Assembly (NCBI GenBank): GCA_024762925.1
Contig: JANTGM010000007.1
Coordinates: 1-64,000, forward strand
Direction: 5' to 3'
Length of the DNA stretch: 64,000 nucleotides
Source: Kofleriaceae bacterium
GTDB lineage: Bacteria; Myxococcota_A; Polyangia; Haliangiales; Haliangiaceae
Of this stretch, positions 17,650 to 26,837 are shown one piece after another. Under the pieces are notes generated by a model. The model saw only the letters and a program-made list of their open reading frames with translations, was not told where the DNA came from and made no database searches. Positions within the stretch are counted from its first letter, which is position 1, and every line of letters begins with the position of its first letter. The position numbers and the translations under genes were made by a program.

Positions 17650-17698
17650 CGCTTCGATCTTCCAGGACAAAGCTTCGTGCCAGAACTCAGAAAACCTC

Positions 17699-18841
17699 TC
17701 ACCGCACAGCCTCTTCAACAAACCGTTTCAAATTCTCAACCTTGACGTCCCAATCGAGAACTTGTCTTGCACAAGCCTCCATGCGTTCTCTCATCCTTTG
17801 ATGATCGATGCTCCTGTAGTGTTCAATCACAGCGTCCATGTCGATGTCTCCCTCGACATTTCCGGTGTCGAAGAGAAACTCACGCACACTCTCCAGGTCT
17901 TTATCTGGCGCGCTGAAAAGAAACGGCGTGCCGCGAGCGACGTATTCTTTGGACTTCAGGGTGGACGACTCGACCATGTTGAGTCGATGCATCGCCAGGC
18001 TGTCACAGGCCATGTGGCACTCATCAAAGTAGGGATCTAGCTCTTCCCCGTACTTCTTGCCGACGACATCGACGGTGATCTTGTTGTTGTCTTGCGCCTT
18101 GCGAATATGTGGGTCGAAGCTCTCATTGACCACGCCGATCAGCGTGAGCTTGATACGAAAATCTCCTGCGTACCTTGCGAGGCTATCAAGCAACCGATCA
18201 AGCCCGTGCCAGGCAGAATAGTTCGAGGCAATGAAGAGCAGCCGAAACTCGTCCTGCAGTTCGGGCACAGCCTTCCGCGGAAACCCCTCGGGATCGATGC
18301 CGTTTGCAAAGCGCATGGACTTGCCTTCGAATCCGGTGCGCTTTATTTCGTAGTCCAGCAGGTCATCAGAGATGCCAACCATGCCGGCAATCTTCTTGAA
18401 GAAGAGCGGTGCCAGGTACTTTTCAAAACCGTATTGGCCGATCTTGAAAATCTTGTGGATGCGGTAGTTCCCAATCTCCTCAAGTTCTTTGCCGTGATGC
18501 TCTGTGATGGTCTTGTGCCCGTACTTCCGGGAGAACCAAAGGGACGAGAAATCCATGAGTGGATATCGCAGGACGATCGCATCGCAGGCGTCGAGGTCGA
18601 CCACTTTTGAAATCAACCATAGCTTCCACATCCGGCTCCGCATGCCGAGAAATGACGGAGAGTGCAATCGCTCATCCAGACTGACAAAGAGAATCTCGCC
18701 GCACACTTCATCCTTGCTATTGGTCACGACGATGGTCTCGACGCCGTGCTTCTTCATATAGCGGGATTCGGCCGCAAGCTTTTTCTCCACACCCGCCATG
18801 TTGTCCAGCGAGAAGATTTGACTGATGTAAACGATTTTCAT
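17699..18841 (-). CDS. Family 4 glycosyltransferase
   Basis: A 380-residue GT-B enzyme. The N-terminal half has KIVYISQIFSLDNMAGVEKK. The C-terminal donor domain has FASNYSAWHGLDRLLDSLA, followed by STLKSKEYVARGTPFLFSAPD, with the family Glu in KSKEYVARG. The ATG at 18841 has a GGGGAAG Shine-Dalgarno six bases upstream; an upstream in-frame start is less good. It lies in the minus-strand nonulosonic-acid block and may transfer the sialic-type sugar or its neighbour. Confidence 0.87.
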   Translation of the reverse strand: MKIVYISQIFSLDNMAGVEKKLAAESRYMKKHGVETIVVTNSKDEVCGEILFVSLDERLHSPSFLGMRSRMWKLWLISKVVDLDACDAIVLRYPLMDFSSLWFSRKYGHKTITEHHGKELEEIGNYRIHKIFKIGQYGFEKYLAPLFFKKIAGMVGISDDLLDYEIKRTGFEGKSMRFANGIDPEGFPRKAVPELQDEFRLLFIASNYSAWHGLDRLLDSLARYAGDFRIKLTLIGVVNESFDPHIRKAQDNNKITVDVVGKKYGEELDPYFDECHMACDSLAMHRLNMVESSTLKSKEYVARGTPFLFSAPDKDLESVREFLFDTGNVEGDIDMDAVIEHYRSIDHQRMRERMEACARQVLDWDVKVENLKRFVEEAVR

Positions 18842-18873
18842 GGGTGACTTCCCCGGCAATCCGCAACGACGCA

Positions 18874-19614
18874 CTAGGCAGACTTGGCGACAAAGGCCTC
18901 GGAATCGCGCGTCAGTGCTTCCATGCAGCAGTCGTCGAAGTCCTTTGCGCGAAACACGCGGACGACGCTCTTGCCAATGTCACGAATGACCGCGGCGCCT
19001 TTGGCTTCCAGCATGGATCCGGCGATAGAGGGATCCTTCTTGAAACCCATTTCTCGGCGAACAAAATATCGCTGCGAGATTGGACGCACAACCTTCTCTC
19101 CGTCCATCAACTGTCCCTCAAACTCCTTGTACATGTTGTACGGCATTTTCAGACGTTCTTCTGCAAGGTGATAGAGCGTGCATTTGTTGTAGCCAATTCC
19201 GAGCATCATGATCTTGCCGTCGTTCTCCAAGAGGCGCGTCATCGTCGCGGTGTCATCGAGGTGGCTGTGATAGGGCTGTGTGTACTCTGCGGCACGCGGG
19301 CCTATGGCGCAAAAGGAGGACATGGGTACGCAGGACCGCACGACATTGGGCATCAGCCGGAAGCGTTCCGTTAGAAGGCCTGTCTCGCTGGGCTGGGCCA
19401 TATCGAAGCGCCCAGTTTTTGCGAACGATCGCGAATCCGCCATCATGACAAGCGTGCCTTCTTCACCGATGGCCGCACGCATGGCGTCGATGATTCCATC
19501 TACCGGTTCTTCGATTTGCCCCAAGGCCCCAAGGGAAGCATGGACGAGAACATCATCGCCCGGCTCCAGCACCTCAGCCATCGTTCTTTGGATATCCAAT
19601 TGGGTAACAAGCAT
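18874..19614 (-). CDS. AAC(3)-family N-acetyltransferase
   Basis: The 246-residue protein matches aminoglycoside 3-N-acetyltransferase-like enzymes: VLVHASLGALGQ near the start, EEGTLVMM, then SCVPMSSFCAIGPRA and the PYHSHLDDTATMTRL and MLGIGYNKCTLYHLAEE segments. Homologues inside polysaccharide clusters acetylate amino sugars rather than antibiotics. Because it sits next to neuA, an N-acetylation of the nonulosonic acid or of another amino sugar is the likely role. It should not be read as a resistance gene. Confidence 0.85.
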   Translation of the reverse strand: MLVTQLDIQRTMAEVLEPGDDVLVHASLGALGQIEEPVDGIIDAMRAAIGEEGTLVMMADSRSFAKTGRFDMAQPSETGLLTERFRLMPNVVRSCVPMSSFCAIGPRAAEYTQPYHSHLDDTATMTRLLENDGKIMMLGIGYNKCTLYHLAEERLKMPYNMYKEFEGQLMDGEKVVRPISQRYFVRREMGFKKDPSIAGSMLEAKGAAVIRDIGKSVVRVFRAKDFDDCCMEALTRDSEAFVAKSA

Positions 19615-19659
19615 CTAAGTCTCTTTCGTTTTCTGGATAGGGGGGTTGGACGCTGCGAC

Positions 19660-20346
19660 CTAGTCCTTGCGGCGCAAATAGGCCTGGGCGGCTACGAGAT
19701 CTTCTGGGGCGTCAATGTCGACGGAGCGCTCGTGAGGCATGACAACGAGTCCCGTGCGTCCACCCCACAGCTTCCCCGTCTTGGCGAACCACTCTCTGGT
19801 TGTCCAGAAAATGGCGCCGTTGCGACGACAAACCGGTGGCAAGTCTTGCCGTCTTGCGGTTTCGAATTCTGGGCTGACAGAGCGAGCCAAATCTCCCTCC
19901 ATGAAATACATCTTGGCTGGATGATGCTCTGTCACGGGAAAGCCGCTGATAACAGAATCGAACTTGCCGCTGTTGATGAGCTCGCGAGCTGCGATGACAT
20001 CGTCGTCTTGGCGGAGCGGCGAGGTGACTTGAAGAATCAAGATCTGGTGAAACTTCGTGGCACTTGGATCGAGGTTCTCTAAGAGATCTTCTACGACACT
20101 GGCAGTCGTGCTCTGGTCTTGTGCGAGATGACCGGGGCGGGGAATGACCCGAGCGCCGCGCTTGCCTGCCGCCGCTGCCATTTCTTCATCCTCTGTCGAC
20201 ACCAAGACTTCATTTGGTGCAAAGCATCGAAGAGCCTGATCGATGGTCCGATCCAAGAGCGTGTCGTTCCCCACCAAAGGAGAGAGATTCTTCCGCGTGA
20301 TTCCCTTGCTGCCCCCGCGAACTGGAATGATGCATGCCACACTCAT
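19660..20346 (-). CDS. neuA: Acylneuraminate cytidylyltransferase
   Basis: This 228-residue enzyme activates a nonulosonic acid with CTP to give the CMP sugar. It has the family motif IIPVRGGSKGITRKN at 6-20, STEDEEMAAAA, LQVTSPLR, and the C-terminal VDIDAPEDLVAAQ. It is shorter than bifunctional NeuA proteins, so it carries the transferase domain only. It lies 18 nt after neuC in the order neuB-neuC-neuA. Confidence 0.92.
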   Translation of the reverse strand: MSVACIIPVRGGSKGITRKNLSPLVGNDTLLDRTIDQALRCFAPNEVLVSTEDEEMAAAAGKRGARVIPRPGHLAQDQSTTASVVEDLLENLDPSATKFHQILILQVTSPLRQDDDVIAARELINSGKFDSVISGFPVTEHHPAKMYFMEGDLARSVSPEFETARRQDLPPVCRRNGAIFWTTREWFAKTGKLWGGRTGLVVMPHERSVDIDAPEDLVAAQAYLRRKD

Positions 20347-20364
20347 CGCTAGCAGGAACGGTCC

Positions 20365-21537
20365 TTAGGCGTTGTCTTCATCGACATACGAAATGCGCTT
20401 TTGCACCGAGAGCGAGCATGTTGCCAGAACATCGGCAATCTGACGACCCGCGGTTCCGTCACCAACCAACGTCGATTTGGGATAGCGGCCATGAGCGATT
20501 TGATGATCGATTGCCGCTCCAATCGCTTCGGCGTCGTTTGCCACATCCATGACATTCGCCGCCCGTTCCCGTCCTGCTTGGCGAGTGCCGATGTTTACGC
20601 ACGGGGCTCCGAGAAATGCGCCTTCCCGCAGTCCTGAAGACGAGTTACCGACGATGCAGCGAGCATTGGCCAAAAGGCGAACATAATCTTCCGCCGAAAA
20701 GTTCATGTAGAAATGCATGTTCGAGGTGTCGTTGTTTTCTCGAAACACACGAATGCCCTTGGCAATGTGGTCTGAACCCGCATCCACATTCGGCCACAGC
20801 CACACCACCTGCATTCCCGCCTTGGCTCGTTTGTACACTGCCTCAAGCGTGGCATTGATCTGCGCAAATCCGCTGCCAAACTCCGTTGTAACAGGGTGCT
20901 GCAGAACGATGATGTAGTCCTTACCAGGAGACAGGTCATCGCCAACGCCCTTGTATCGCTCGAAGATATCCTCAGGCAGAGCCAGGTCGTTTTCAGCCAC
21001 GATGTCGATGGCGGGACAGCCCGTGAGATGCACTGTCTCGGCGGGCTCACCCATGCGAATCACATAGTCGCGCGCACGCTCGGTAGCAGGGAAGTGGATA
21101 TGAGCCATCTTGGTAATGGCATGCCGAACGGATTCGTCGATAGACCCGGTCACCTCGCCACCCTGGGTGTGAGCCAGCGGGATGTTCATGTAGCTCGCGG
21201 CCACGGCAGTCGACAAGGTCTCGTGACGGTCAGCAACCGTCAAAACGATGTCCGGTTGCAGATTGCCAAAGTGGGTAGCCAGTTCAATGATGGCCAACCC
21301 CGTGGACTTCGCCATGGTGATAGGAATCTCGCCTTCGACCACCGAATGCACAACAGCAGCCGCTTCGAACCCGTCTTTCTCGATTTGGCTAATCACTTTT
21401 CCAAATCGGTGCAACAGAGCCGAGGAGCCGACTATGAGTTGCAGTTCTAGATCGGGGTGATCTTGAACTGCGCGAAGAACAGTCTTAATGCGACCATAGT
21501 TCGCACGGCTATGGACGACGATACAGACTTTACGCAT
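20365..21537 (-). CDS. neuC: Hydrolysing UDP-N-acetylglucosamine 2-epimerase
   Basis: The 390-residue protein matches NeuC: VHSRANYGRIKTVL at the N-terminus, TVADRHETL, LAHTQGGEVTGSIDESVRHAITKMAHIHFPAT, and GNSSSGLREGAFLGAPCVNIGTRQ. It would release ManNAc, or a related sugar, from the UDP sugar to feed NeuB. LegG-type homologues act on the diacetylated sugar, and sequence reading alone cannot decide between them. The ATG at 21537 is preferred over a TTG at 21546; it follows the neuB stop by one base. Confidence 0.92.
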   Translation of the reverse strand: MRKVCIVVHSRANYGRIKTVLRAVQDHPDLELQLIVGSSALLHRFGKVISQIEKDGFEAAAVVHSVVEGEIPITMAKSTGLAIIELATHFGNLQPDIVLTVADRHETLSTAVAASYMNIPLAHTQGGEVTGSIDESVRHAITKMAHIHFPATERARDYVIRMGEPAETVHLTGCPAIDIVAENDLALPEDIFERYKGVGDDLSPGKDYIIVLQHPVTTEFGSGFAQINATLEAVYKRAKAGMQVVWLWPNVDAGSDHIAKGIRVFRENNDTSNMHFYMNFSAEDYVRLLANARCIVGNSSSGLREGAFLGAPCVNIGTRQAGRERAANVMDVANDAEAIGAAIDHQIAHGRYPKSTLVGDGTAGRQIADVLATCSLSVQKRISYVDEDNA

Positions 21538-21538
21538 G

Positions 21539-22567
21539 TTACTCAAGGTCCTCTCTCCTCAGCAGACGGTCGGCGGCGAGGTCTCGCCTAAGAACTTTAC
21601 CGACCAAAGTTTCACGTTCCGACCACGGAATCCCGCTGCCGGGTTTCTTCTCCGCAAGGTCCTCCAACAAGAGGACGTGGCCAGCAGCGCAATCTTGGCG
21701 AAGCGACACGCTGCGGGCAAAGAGCGCCTTTTGCTGCGCGAGAGCTTCTGCCTTGGCATCCTTGTCAATGGGGTTGGCATTCATGAGTGCAGTCTCTCGT
21801 GCAAACTCGACGAGCTGGCCGATTTCATCGACAGTCAGTGAGGCAATCACATCTGGCCCGAACATGCGCTTGTCAAAGGTTGCATGCACTTCGACGAGAC
21901 CAAAGCCACGAGCAATCGCACACAGCGCCGGGCTCATCTTGCCCGAGTGATCCGAGAGCCCAACTCGACAGTCGTATCGTTTTTGCATCTCGTCGAGAAC
22001 GTTGAGGCCCACGTCGGTGAGCGGGGTTGGGTAGGCGCTTGTGCATTGCATAACAGCAAATGGAGAACCTGATGCGCGTAGGCGTTCAATGACCTTGTCG
22101 ATTTCCTGCCACGAACTCATTCCCGAACTCGTAATGATGGGTTTGCCCGAAGCCAAGATTGGCGCCAAGATGCCTTCGGCCTGCACATCCCCCGATCCAA
22201 TCTTCCAAGCATCAACACCAACCCGGTTCAGTAGGTGTACCGCGTCTGCGGAAAACGCTGTGCTGAGAAACATGATCCCGCGTTCGTCGGCATGGGCTTT
22301 CAGTCCGTGCCACTGCTCTTCGCTGAACTCCATCCGGCGCCAGTAGTCGTAGCGTGTCTCGTCCTGGTTGGAGAACTTGACGCGGAACGCCTCATCTTTG
22401 GTCGACTCGGCTGAGGCGATGTGCGTTTGAAATTTGATCGCGTCCGCACCCACATCTGCCAGGGCGTCGATATACGCGTGACACATCCCCAGGGAGCCAT
22501 CGTGGTTTTGGCCGATCTCCGCGACGATAAAGGGGGCATCGATTTGCATCAGCTTTGTGATTGTCAT
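21539..22567 (-). CDS. neuB: N-acetylneuraminate (nonulosonic acid) synthase
   Basis: A 342-residue enzyme condensing PEP with an N-acylated hexosamine. The N-terminal TIM barrel has FIVAEIGQNHDGSLG, DAIKFQTHIA, KIGSGDV and ITSSGMSSWQEI, then VGLSDHSGKM. The C-terminal SAF antifreeze-like domain (about 280-342) has SLRQDCAAGHVLLLEDL and KVLRRDLAADRLL. A 146-nt gap to the ABC gene holds only a 31-codon frame that I do not call. It is probably the first sugar gene of the nonulosonic-acid block. Confidence 0.93.
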   Translation of the reverse strand: MTITKLMQIDAPFIVAEIGQNHDGSLGMCHAYIDALADVGADAIKFQTHIASAESTKDEAFRVKFSNQDETRYDYWRRMEFSEEQWHGLKAHADERGIMFLSTAFSADAVHLLNRVGVDAWKIGSGDVQAEGILAPILASGKPIITSSGMSSWQEIDKVIERLRASGSPFAVMQCTSAYPTPLTDVGLNVLDEMQKRYDCRVGLSDHSGKMSPALCAIARGFGLVEVHATFDKRMFGPDVIASLTVDEIGQLVEFARETALMNANPIDKDAKAEALAQQKALFARSVSLRQDCAAGHVLLLEDLAEKKPGSGIPWSERETLVGKVLRRDLAADRLLRREDLE

Positions 22568-22713
22568 TTCTCGTATGCCTTTGGTTCTGGGCGAGTCATG
22601 CTATGCGCTCTACTTTCGATTTGAAAGTCTGCACGGGATCTTAGAGTACTTACCCGCTTCGGCGGCGAGCTTCTCGAGCACGTTGGCAATCGAGTCGCGG
22701 TTCATCGACGGAT

Positions 22714-24528
22714 TCACTCCGCATTCCGTATCGTTGCGATGCGCTGGAACTCATCGTTTTCGGCCATGAGTTGGTCCCAAGGCCCAAGGCCCACAACCCG
22801 CCCGCGCTCGAAGACAGCAATGCGCGCACAGTCGCGTAGTGTGGTTAAGCGGTGTGCAATGATGAGTACGGTTATGTCGTGCGGAAGCGCGTTGATCGCA
22901 TCCATCACACTAGCCTCGGTTTGGTTGTCCAAGGCACTGGTCGCTTCATCGAGCACGATCACCTCAGCTTGGCGATAGAGCGCACGAGCAATGCCAATGC
23001 GTTGACGTTGGCCGCCGGAGAGACGCACGCCGCGCTCACCCACCTGCGTGTCGTATCCATCGGGGAGCTCGTCTTCGATGAACCGATCCAACTGCGCAAT
23101 GCGACACGCCTCTTTCACTCGGTCGATATCAAACTGATCTTCTGGCAGCCCCAAGGCAATGTTTTCGCGGATCGTTGCATCTGCCAAGAAGATGCTCTGG
23201 GGAACGTAGCCCACGGTTTGCTGCCAGGCGCGCAACGTGTCTGCGTCGAGCGCGGTTCCATCCACCCGGATCGTGCCTTGAACGGGTGTAATGAGCCCTA
23301 GTAGCAAATCTGCCATCGTGGATTTGCCGGCGCCTGAGGTGCCTACCAAGCCAATTCGCTCACCCGCTTTGACTTCCAAGTTCACTTCAAAGATGCCCTT
23401 GGTTGCGTCCGACGGATAGGTGTAGCTCACGTTGTCGAAGACGATGCTCTCTTGCAAACCCATGGCGGGAACGAGGGGCTCTGGCAGAGGGTTTGAAGAT
23501 CGGCTGGATTGGTGATCTTTGTAGACCGCATCGAGTGTGGCCACGCCAAAGCGCATCGTCGAGAGCCCATGATGCAGCCGCTGAAACTCGGGGATCATCC
23601 GCTGGGCGGCAAAGGCGAAGACGCCCAATACGGGTATGAGGTCGTTCATCGCTCGCCCCGACTGCACATCAGCGGGTTCCACGATAATCAGTACCAAGAT
23701 CAGAAAGCCGACGAAGGTTAGGCCCTGGAGGAACTGCGACGGCAGCTCGCCGAAGAGGATTGAGGTGACATGTGCTCGCGCCATCTTGAGAGAGGGTTTC
23801 TCGAAGGAACGCAGGGAATCCCGTTCGCGCGCAGCAAGCTTGATGTCCTTGATTCCGCCAAAGATCTCACCCACGATTTTGTGGCGGTCTTCATTCGCCG
23901 CCAAACGCTCTTTGCTGGCGCGGGCCAGTGCCCGCCGACTCATCAAAAGAGCCGACCCAAAGAGCGTCCCCAAAACCCCAAGGCTTGCAAAGGTGATGAG
24001 CGGATCCACCACGATCAGCAGTACCACGATCGCAGCAATGGAGAAGATGGCTGCCACGACGTTGGAGGCCGGACGGAAGAACTGATTTACCAGCAGCTGG
24101 CTCTCGGAGAGGATTTGGGTGCCAAGGGAGCCAGAATGCCGATTCACGAAGAAGGGATAGGATTGCCGGAGATAGCCATGGAGAAGGTCATGGGCGATGG
24201 TGTGCATTCCCATCGCTACGAAGCGCGACGTCACATACACCCGCAGCACTTGGATTCCGGTCGTAACGACAATGATGGCAATCGAGGCCAGTCCAAGCGC
24301 CACAACAAAGCTGTAGGTTGAACTGAAGCCGAAGCGTTCGTAGGCCCATGCCAAGGCGGGCACAGACTCGATTCGGCTCGGGTCGGTCACCACCGATAAG
24401 AAGGGCAAGATCGAGCCAACCATCACAGCCGAGACCAGCCCGGACACGACAGCAACGACCAAAACCACCACGGCTCTTCGGCGCTCGTCCGGGTTGAGCA
24501 GCGCCCAGGCTTTCTTCCAATTGTTCAT
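22714..24528 (-). CDS. ABC transporter, permease-ATPase fusion (PglK/MsbA-like flippase)
   Basis: This 604-residue half-transporter has about six membrane segments in the first 330 residues. The ATPase domain has Walker A GTSGAGKST near 396, Q-loop YVPQS, signature LSGGQRQR, Walker B VIVLDEATSALD, and the H-loop in IAHRL. Sequence style and context resemble PglK, which flips lipid-linked oligosaccharides, so it may replace a Wzx flippase; none was found in the locus. It is the first gene of the minus-strand block and is divergent from asnB. The ATG at 24528 is chosen over a TTG at 24567. Confidence 0.88.
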   Translation of the reverse strand: MNNWKKAWALLNPDERRRAVVVLVVAVVSGLVSAVMVGSILPFLSVVTDPSRIESVPALAWAYERFGFSSTYSFVVALGLASIAIIVVTTGIQVLRVYVTSRFVAMGMHTIAHDLLHGYLRQSYPFFVNRHSGSLGTQILSESQLLVNQFFRPASNVVAAIFSIAAIVVLLIVVDPLITFASLGVLGTLFGSALLMSRRALARASKERLAANEDRHKIVGEIFGGIKDIKLAARERDSLRSFEKPSLKMARAHVTSILFGELPSQFLQGLTFVGFLILVLIIVEPADVQSGRAMNDLIPVLGVFAFAAQRMIPEFQRLHHGLSTMRFGVATLDAVYKDHQSSRSSNPLPEPLVPAMGLQESIVFDNVSYTYPSDATKGIFEVNLEVKAGERIGLVGTSGAGKSTMADLLLGLITPVQGTIRVDGTALDADTLRAWQQTVGYVPQSIFLADATIRENIALGLPEDQFDIDRVKEACRIAQLDRFIEDELPDGYDTQVGERGVRLSGGQRQRIGIARALYRQAEVIVLDEATSALDNQTEASVMDAINALPHDITVLIIAHRLTTLRDCARIAVFERGRVVGLGPWDQLMAENDEFQRIATIRNAE

Positions 24529-24818
24529 GGGAGATTGGCGCCGAATTCCATCAGCGGTTTTGAACAAATGGCTATCGTCTGGTTCAACACAGTTCCTCTA
24601 AAATGGTCCACGGCAGTTGGGTAGGCGGAAGCGGCCATACTGTCCACCAGGTCTCGGTCACCGTCAAACTCGTGATAGCTCTCGCTGGAGATACTGTGTC
24701 TCCCACCGGAGCAACTGTTCATTCGCTCACTCGATTCCTTCACTCCTGCGATAGCTCCGCCCGATTCCTTGATAATGGCTTGGTGTGTGCGATGCTCCGT
24801 GCACGAACCCGGGCTCGT

Positions 24819-26753
24819 ATGTGCGGCATTGCAGGATACTTCGAAGCACCCGACGCTGTCCGGGCGCGTTCCCTGGACGTCGCGGCGCAAGAGATGGCGC
24901 GTTCGATGCGGGCGCGCGGTCCCGATGACCAAGGAACTTGGACCGACGAGAGAAGCGGCGTTGCCCTTGCCCATGCTCGCTTGTCCGTTGTCGAGGTAAG
25001 CCAGGCAGGGCATCAACCAATGACCTCTGCGTGTGGTCGCTACGTCCTTGTCTACAACGGCGAGACCTACAACACGGAAGAGCTGCGAGAGGAGCTGGGG
25101 CCGGACGGCTCATGGCGCGGCCATTCCGATACCGAGGTGGTGCTCGCGTGCTGTGCAAGATGGGGCGTTCGACGCACAGCCGAGAAGCTCCTTGGAATGT
25201 TCGCCTTTGCGCTGTGGGACGCAGAGGAGCAACGCCTCACCCTCGTGCGAGATCGGATTGGCATTAAGCCTCTGTACTGGGGGCTGTTGGATGGAAGCTT
25301 CCTTTTCGCATCAGAATTGAAAGCACTGATGACGATTCCCGGATGGAAGAGAGAGATCGATCGGGACGCATTGGCCTCGTATTTCCGCTTTGGCTACGTT
25401 CCAACACCCTGGTCGATTTTTGCGGGGGTTCACAAACTTGAGCCCGGGACTATTCTTACGTGGCAACGCGGGAGAGAGCCGAGCATTGAGCAATTCTGGA
25501 GCTTTCGAGACGTTGCTCGCTTTGGTGGCGAACACCTACTTGCGCTTGGAGACACAGAGGCAACTGACGCGCTCGATGCTCTGATCTCGGATGCCGTGAG
25601 CCGCCGGATGATTGCTGATGTGCCGGTTGGAGCGTTCCTATCCGGAGGTATCGATAGCTCCGTTGTTGTCGCCGCGATGCAAGAGCTCTCGAGCAAGCCT
25701 GTGCACACGTTCACAATTGGCTGGCAAGAAGCCCAGTACAACGAAGCTGAGCACGCGGCAGTCATCGCTTCTCACTTGGGCACGCATCACACCGAGCTAC
25801 ACGTGAGCCCAGAGGACGCGCAGGCGGTGATTCCCCATCTAGCCGACTACTACGATGAACCATTCGCAGACAGCTCACAGGTTCCAACGTTCTTGGTAAG
25901 TCAGCTGGCCCGGCAAGATGTCACTGTGGCCTTGTCGGGAGACGGCGGCGACGAGCTTTTGTGCGGCTACAATCGCTACCTTTGGGGTGAGAAGATTTGG
26001 AATCGGACTGGGCACCTGCCACTAGGTCTGCGCAAGTTGGCAGCTCGCTCGATCACCAGACTATCTCCGGGGGATTGGGATCGAATCACCCAAGCGGTTC
26101 CCAAAGCGTTGCGTCCACCGCTACTCGGCATGAAGCTTCACAAGGTCGCTAGCGTCATGGCTGTGAACGATCAGGCTGCCCTCTATCGTCGCCTTGCCAG
26201 CCTTTGGCCCAATCCCACCCAACTCGTTCCACAGGCTTTGGAAGCGAAGAACGTCTTATGGGACGCAGGCATGGCAAGCGACTTCCCGAGCTTTCGCGAG
26301 AGAATGCAGGTTTGGGATGCGCTCACCTACCTGCCTGACGACATTCTCGCAAAGGTCGACAGAGCATCCATGAGCGTATCTCTTGAGGCGAGAGTTCCCC
26401 TTCTTGACCATCGGATTGCCGAGTTTGCGTTCCGATTGCCAGGGCACCAACGTGTGCGAGATGGCCGCGGAAAGTGGCTTCTGCGCGAGGTACTCGCTCG
26501 TCGCGTGCCAAGACATATGTTCGAGAGGCCCAAGATGGGCTTTAGCATTCCGATTGCCGAATGGCTTCGGGGGCCGCTTAGACCGTGGGCCGAGAATTTG
26601 CTGTCTCCTGAAGCGCTTGGCTCAGGTGGGCTGCTCGATTTACGCCCGATTCGCCAGGCTTGGCAGGAACATTTGACGGGTCGCGCAAGCAATGAGGGGC
26701 AGCTATGGGCGGTCTTGATGTTCCAGGCCTGGCGGCAGCATTGGTCGATATAA
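24819..26753 (+). CDS. asnB: Glutamine-hydrolysing asparagine synthetase-type amidotransferase
   Basis: The 644-residue protein begins MCGIAGYF; Cys2 is the catalytic nucleophile of the class II glutaminase domain once Met is removed, which fixes the start at 24819. VYNGETYN and the DRIGIKPLYWG segment complete that domain. The synthetase domain has the PP-loop SGGIDSS near 276 and SGDGGDELLCGYNRY. Homologues inside polysaccharide loci probably amidate uronic or other acidic sugars, so the substrate may not be aspartate. The 290-nt region before it contains the divergent start region for the ABC gene and an inverted repeat GGAGA-N7-TCTCC near 24686-24702. Confidence 0.9.
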   Translation: MCGIAGYFEAPDAVRARSLDVAAQEMARSMRARGPDDQGTWTDERSGVALAHARLSVVEVSQAGHQPMTSACGRYVLVYNGETYNTEELREELGPDGSWRGHSDTEVVLACCARWGVRRTAEKLLGMFAFALWDAEEQRLTLVRDRIGIKPLYWGLLDGSFLFASELKALMTIPGWKREIDRDALASYFRFGYVPTPWSIFAGVHKLEPGTILTWQRGREPSIEQFWSFRDVARFGGEHLLALGDTEATDALDALISDAVSRRMIADVPVGAFLSGGIDSSVVVAAMQELSSKPVHTFTIGWQEAQYNEAEHAAVIASHLGTHHTELHVSPEDAQAVIPHLADYYDEPFADSSQVPTFLVSQLARQDVTVALSGDGGDELLCGYNRYLWGEKIWNRTGHLPLGLRKLAARSITRLSPGDWDRITQAVPKALRPPLLGMKLHKVASVMAVNDQAALYRRLASLWPNPTQLVPQALEAKNVLWDAGMASDFPSFRERMQVWDALTYLPDDILAKVDRASMSVSLEARVPLLDHRIAEFAFRLPGHQRVRDGRGKWLLREVLARRVPRHMFERPKMGFSIPIAEWLRGPLRPWAENLLSPEALGSGGLLDLRPIRQAWQEHLTGRASNEGQLWAVLMFQAWRQHWSI

Positions 26754-26837
26754 AACTGCCTTGGACTTGAACATGACAGCGATCATTGACGACAAATCCA
26801 CATCCGATAGTGTTAACGGTATCGGAACCAAGCTTCG

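Noticed and set aside
22610-22705. 31-codon minus-strand frame between the ABC transporter and neuB
   Set aside because: It starts 9 nt after the ABC stop, but it has no recognisable motif and no clear ribosome site, and it lies in an ordinary intergenic gap. It may be a gene remnant.
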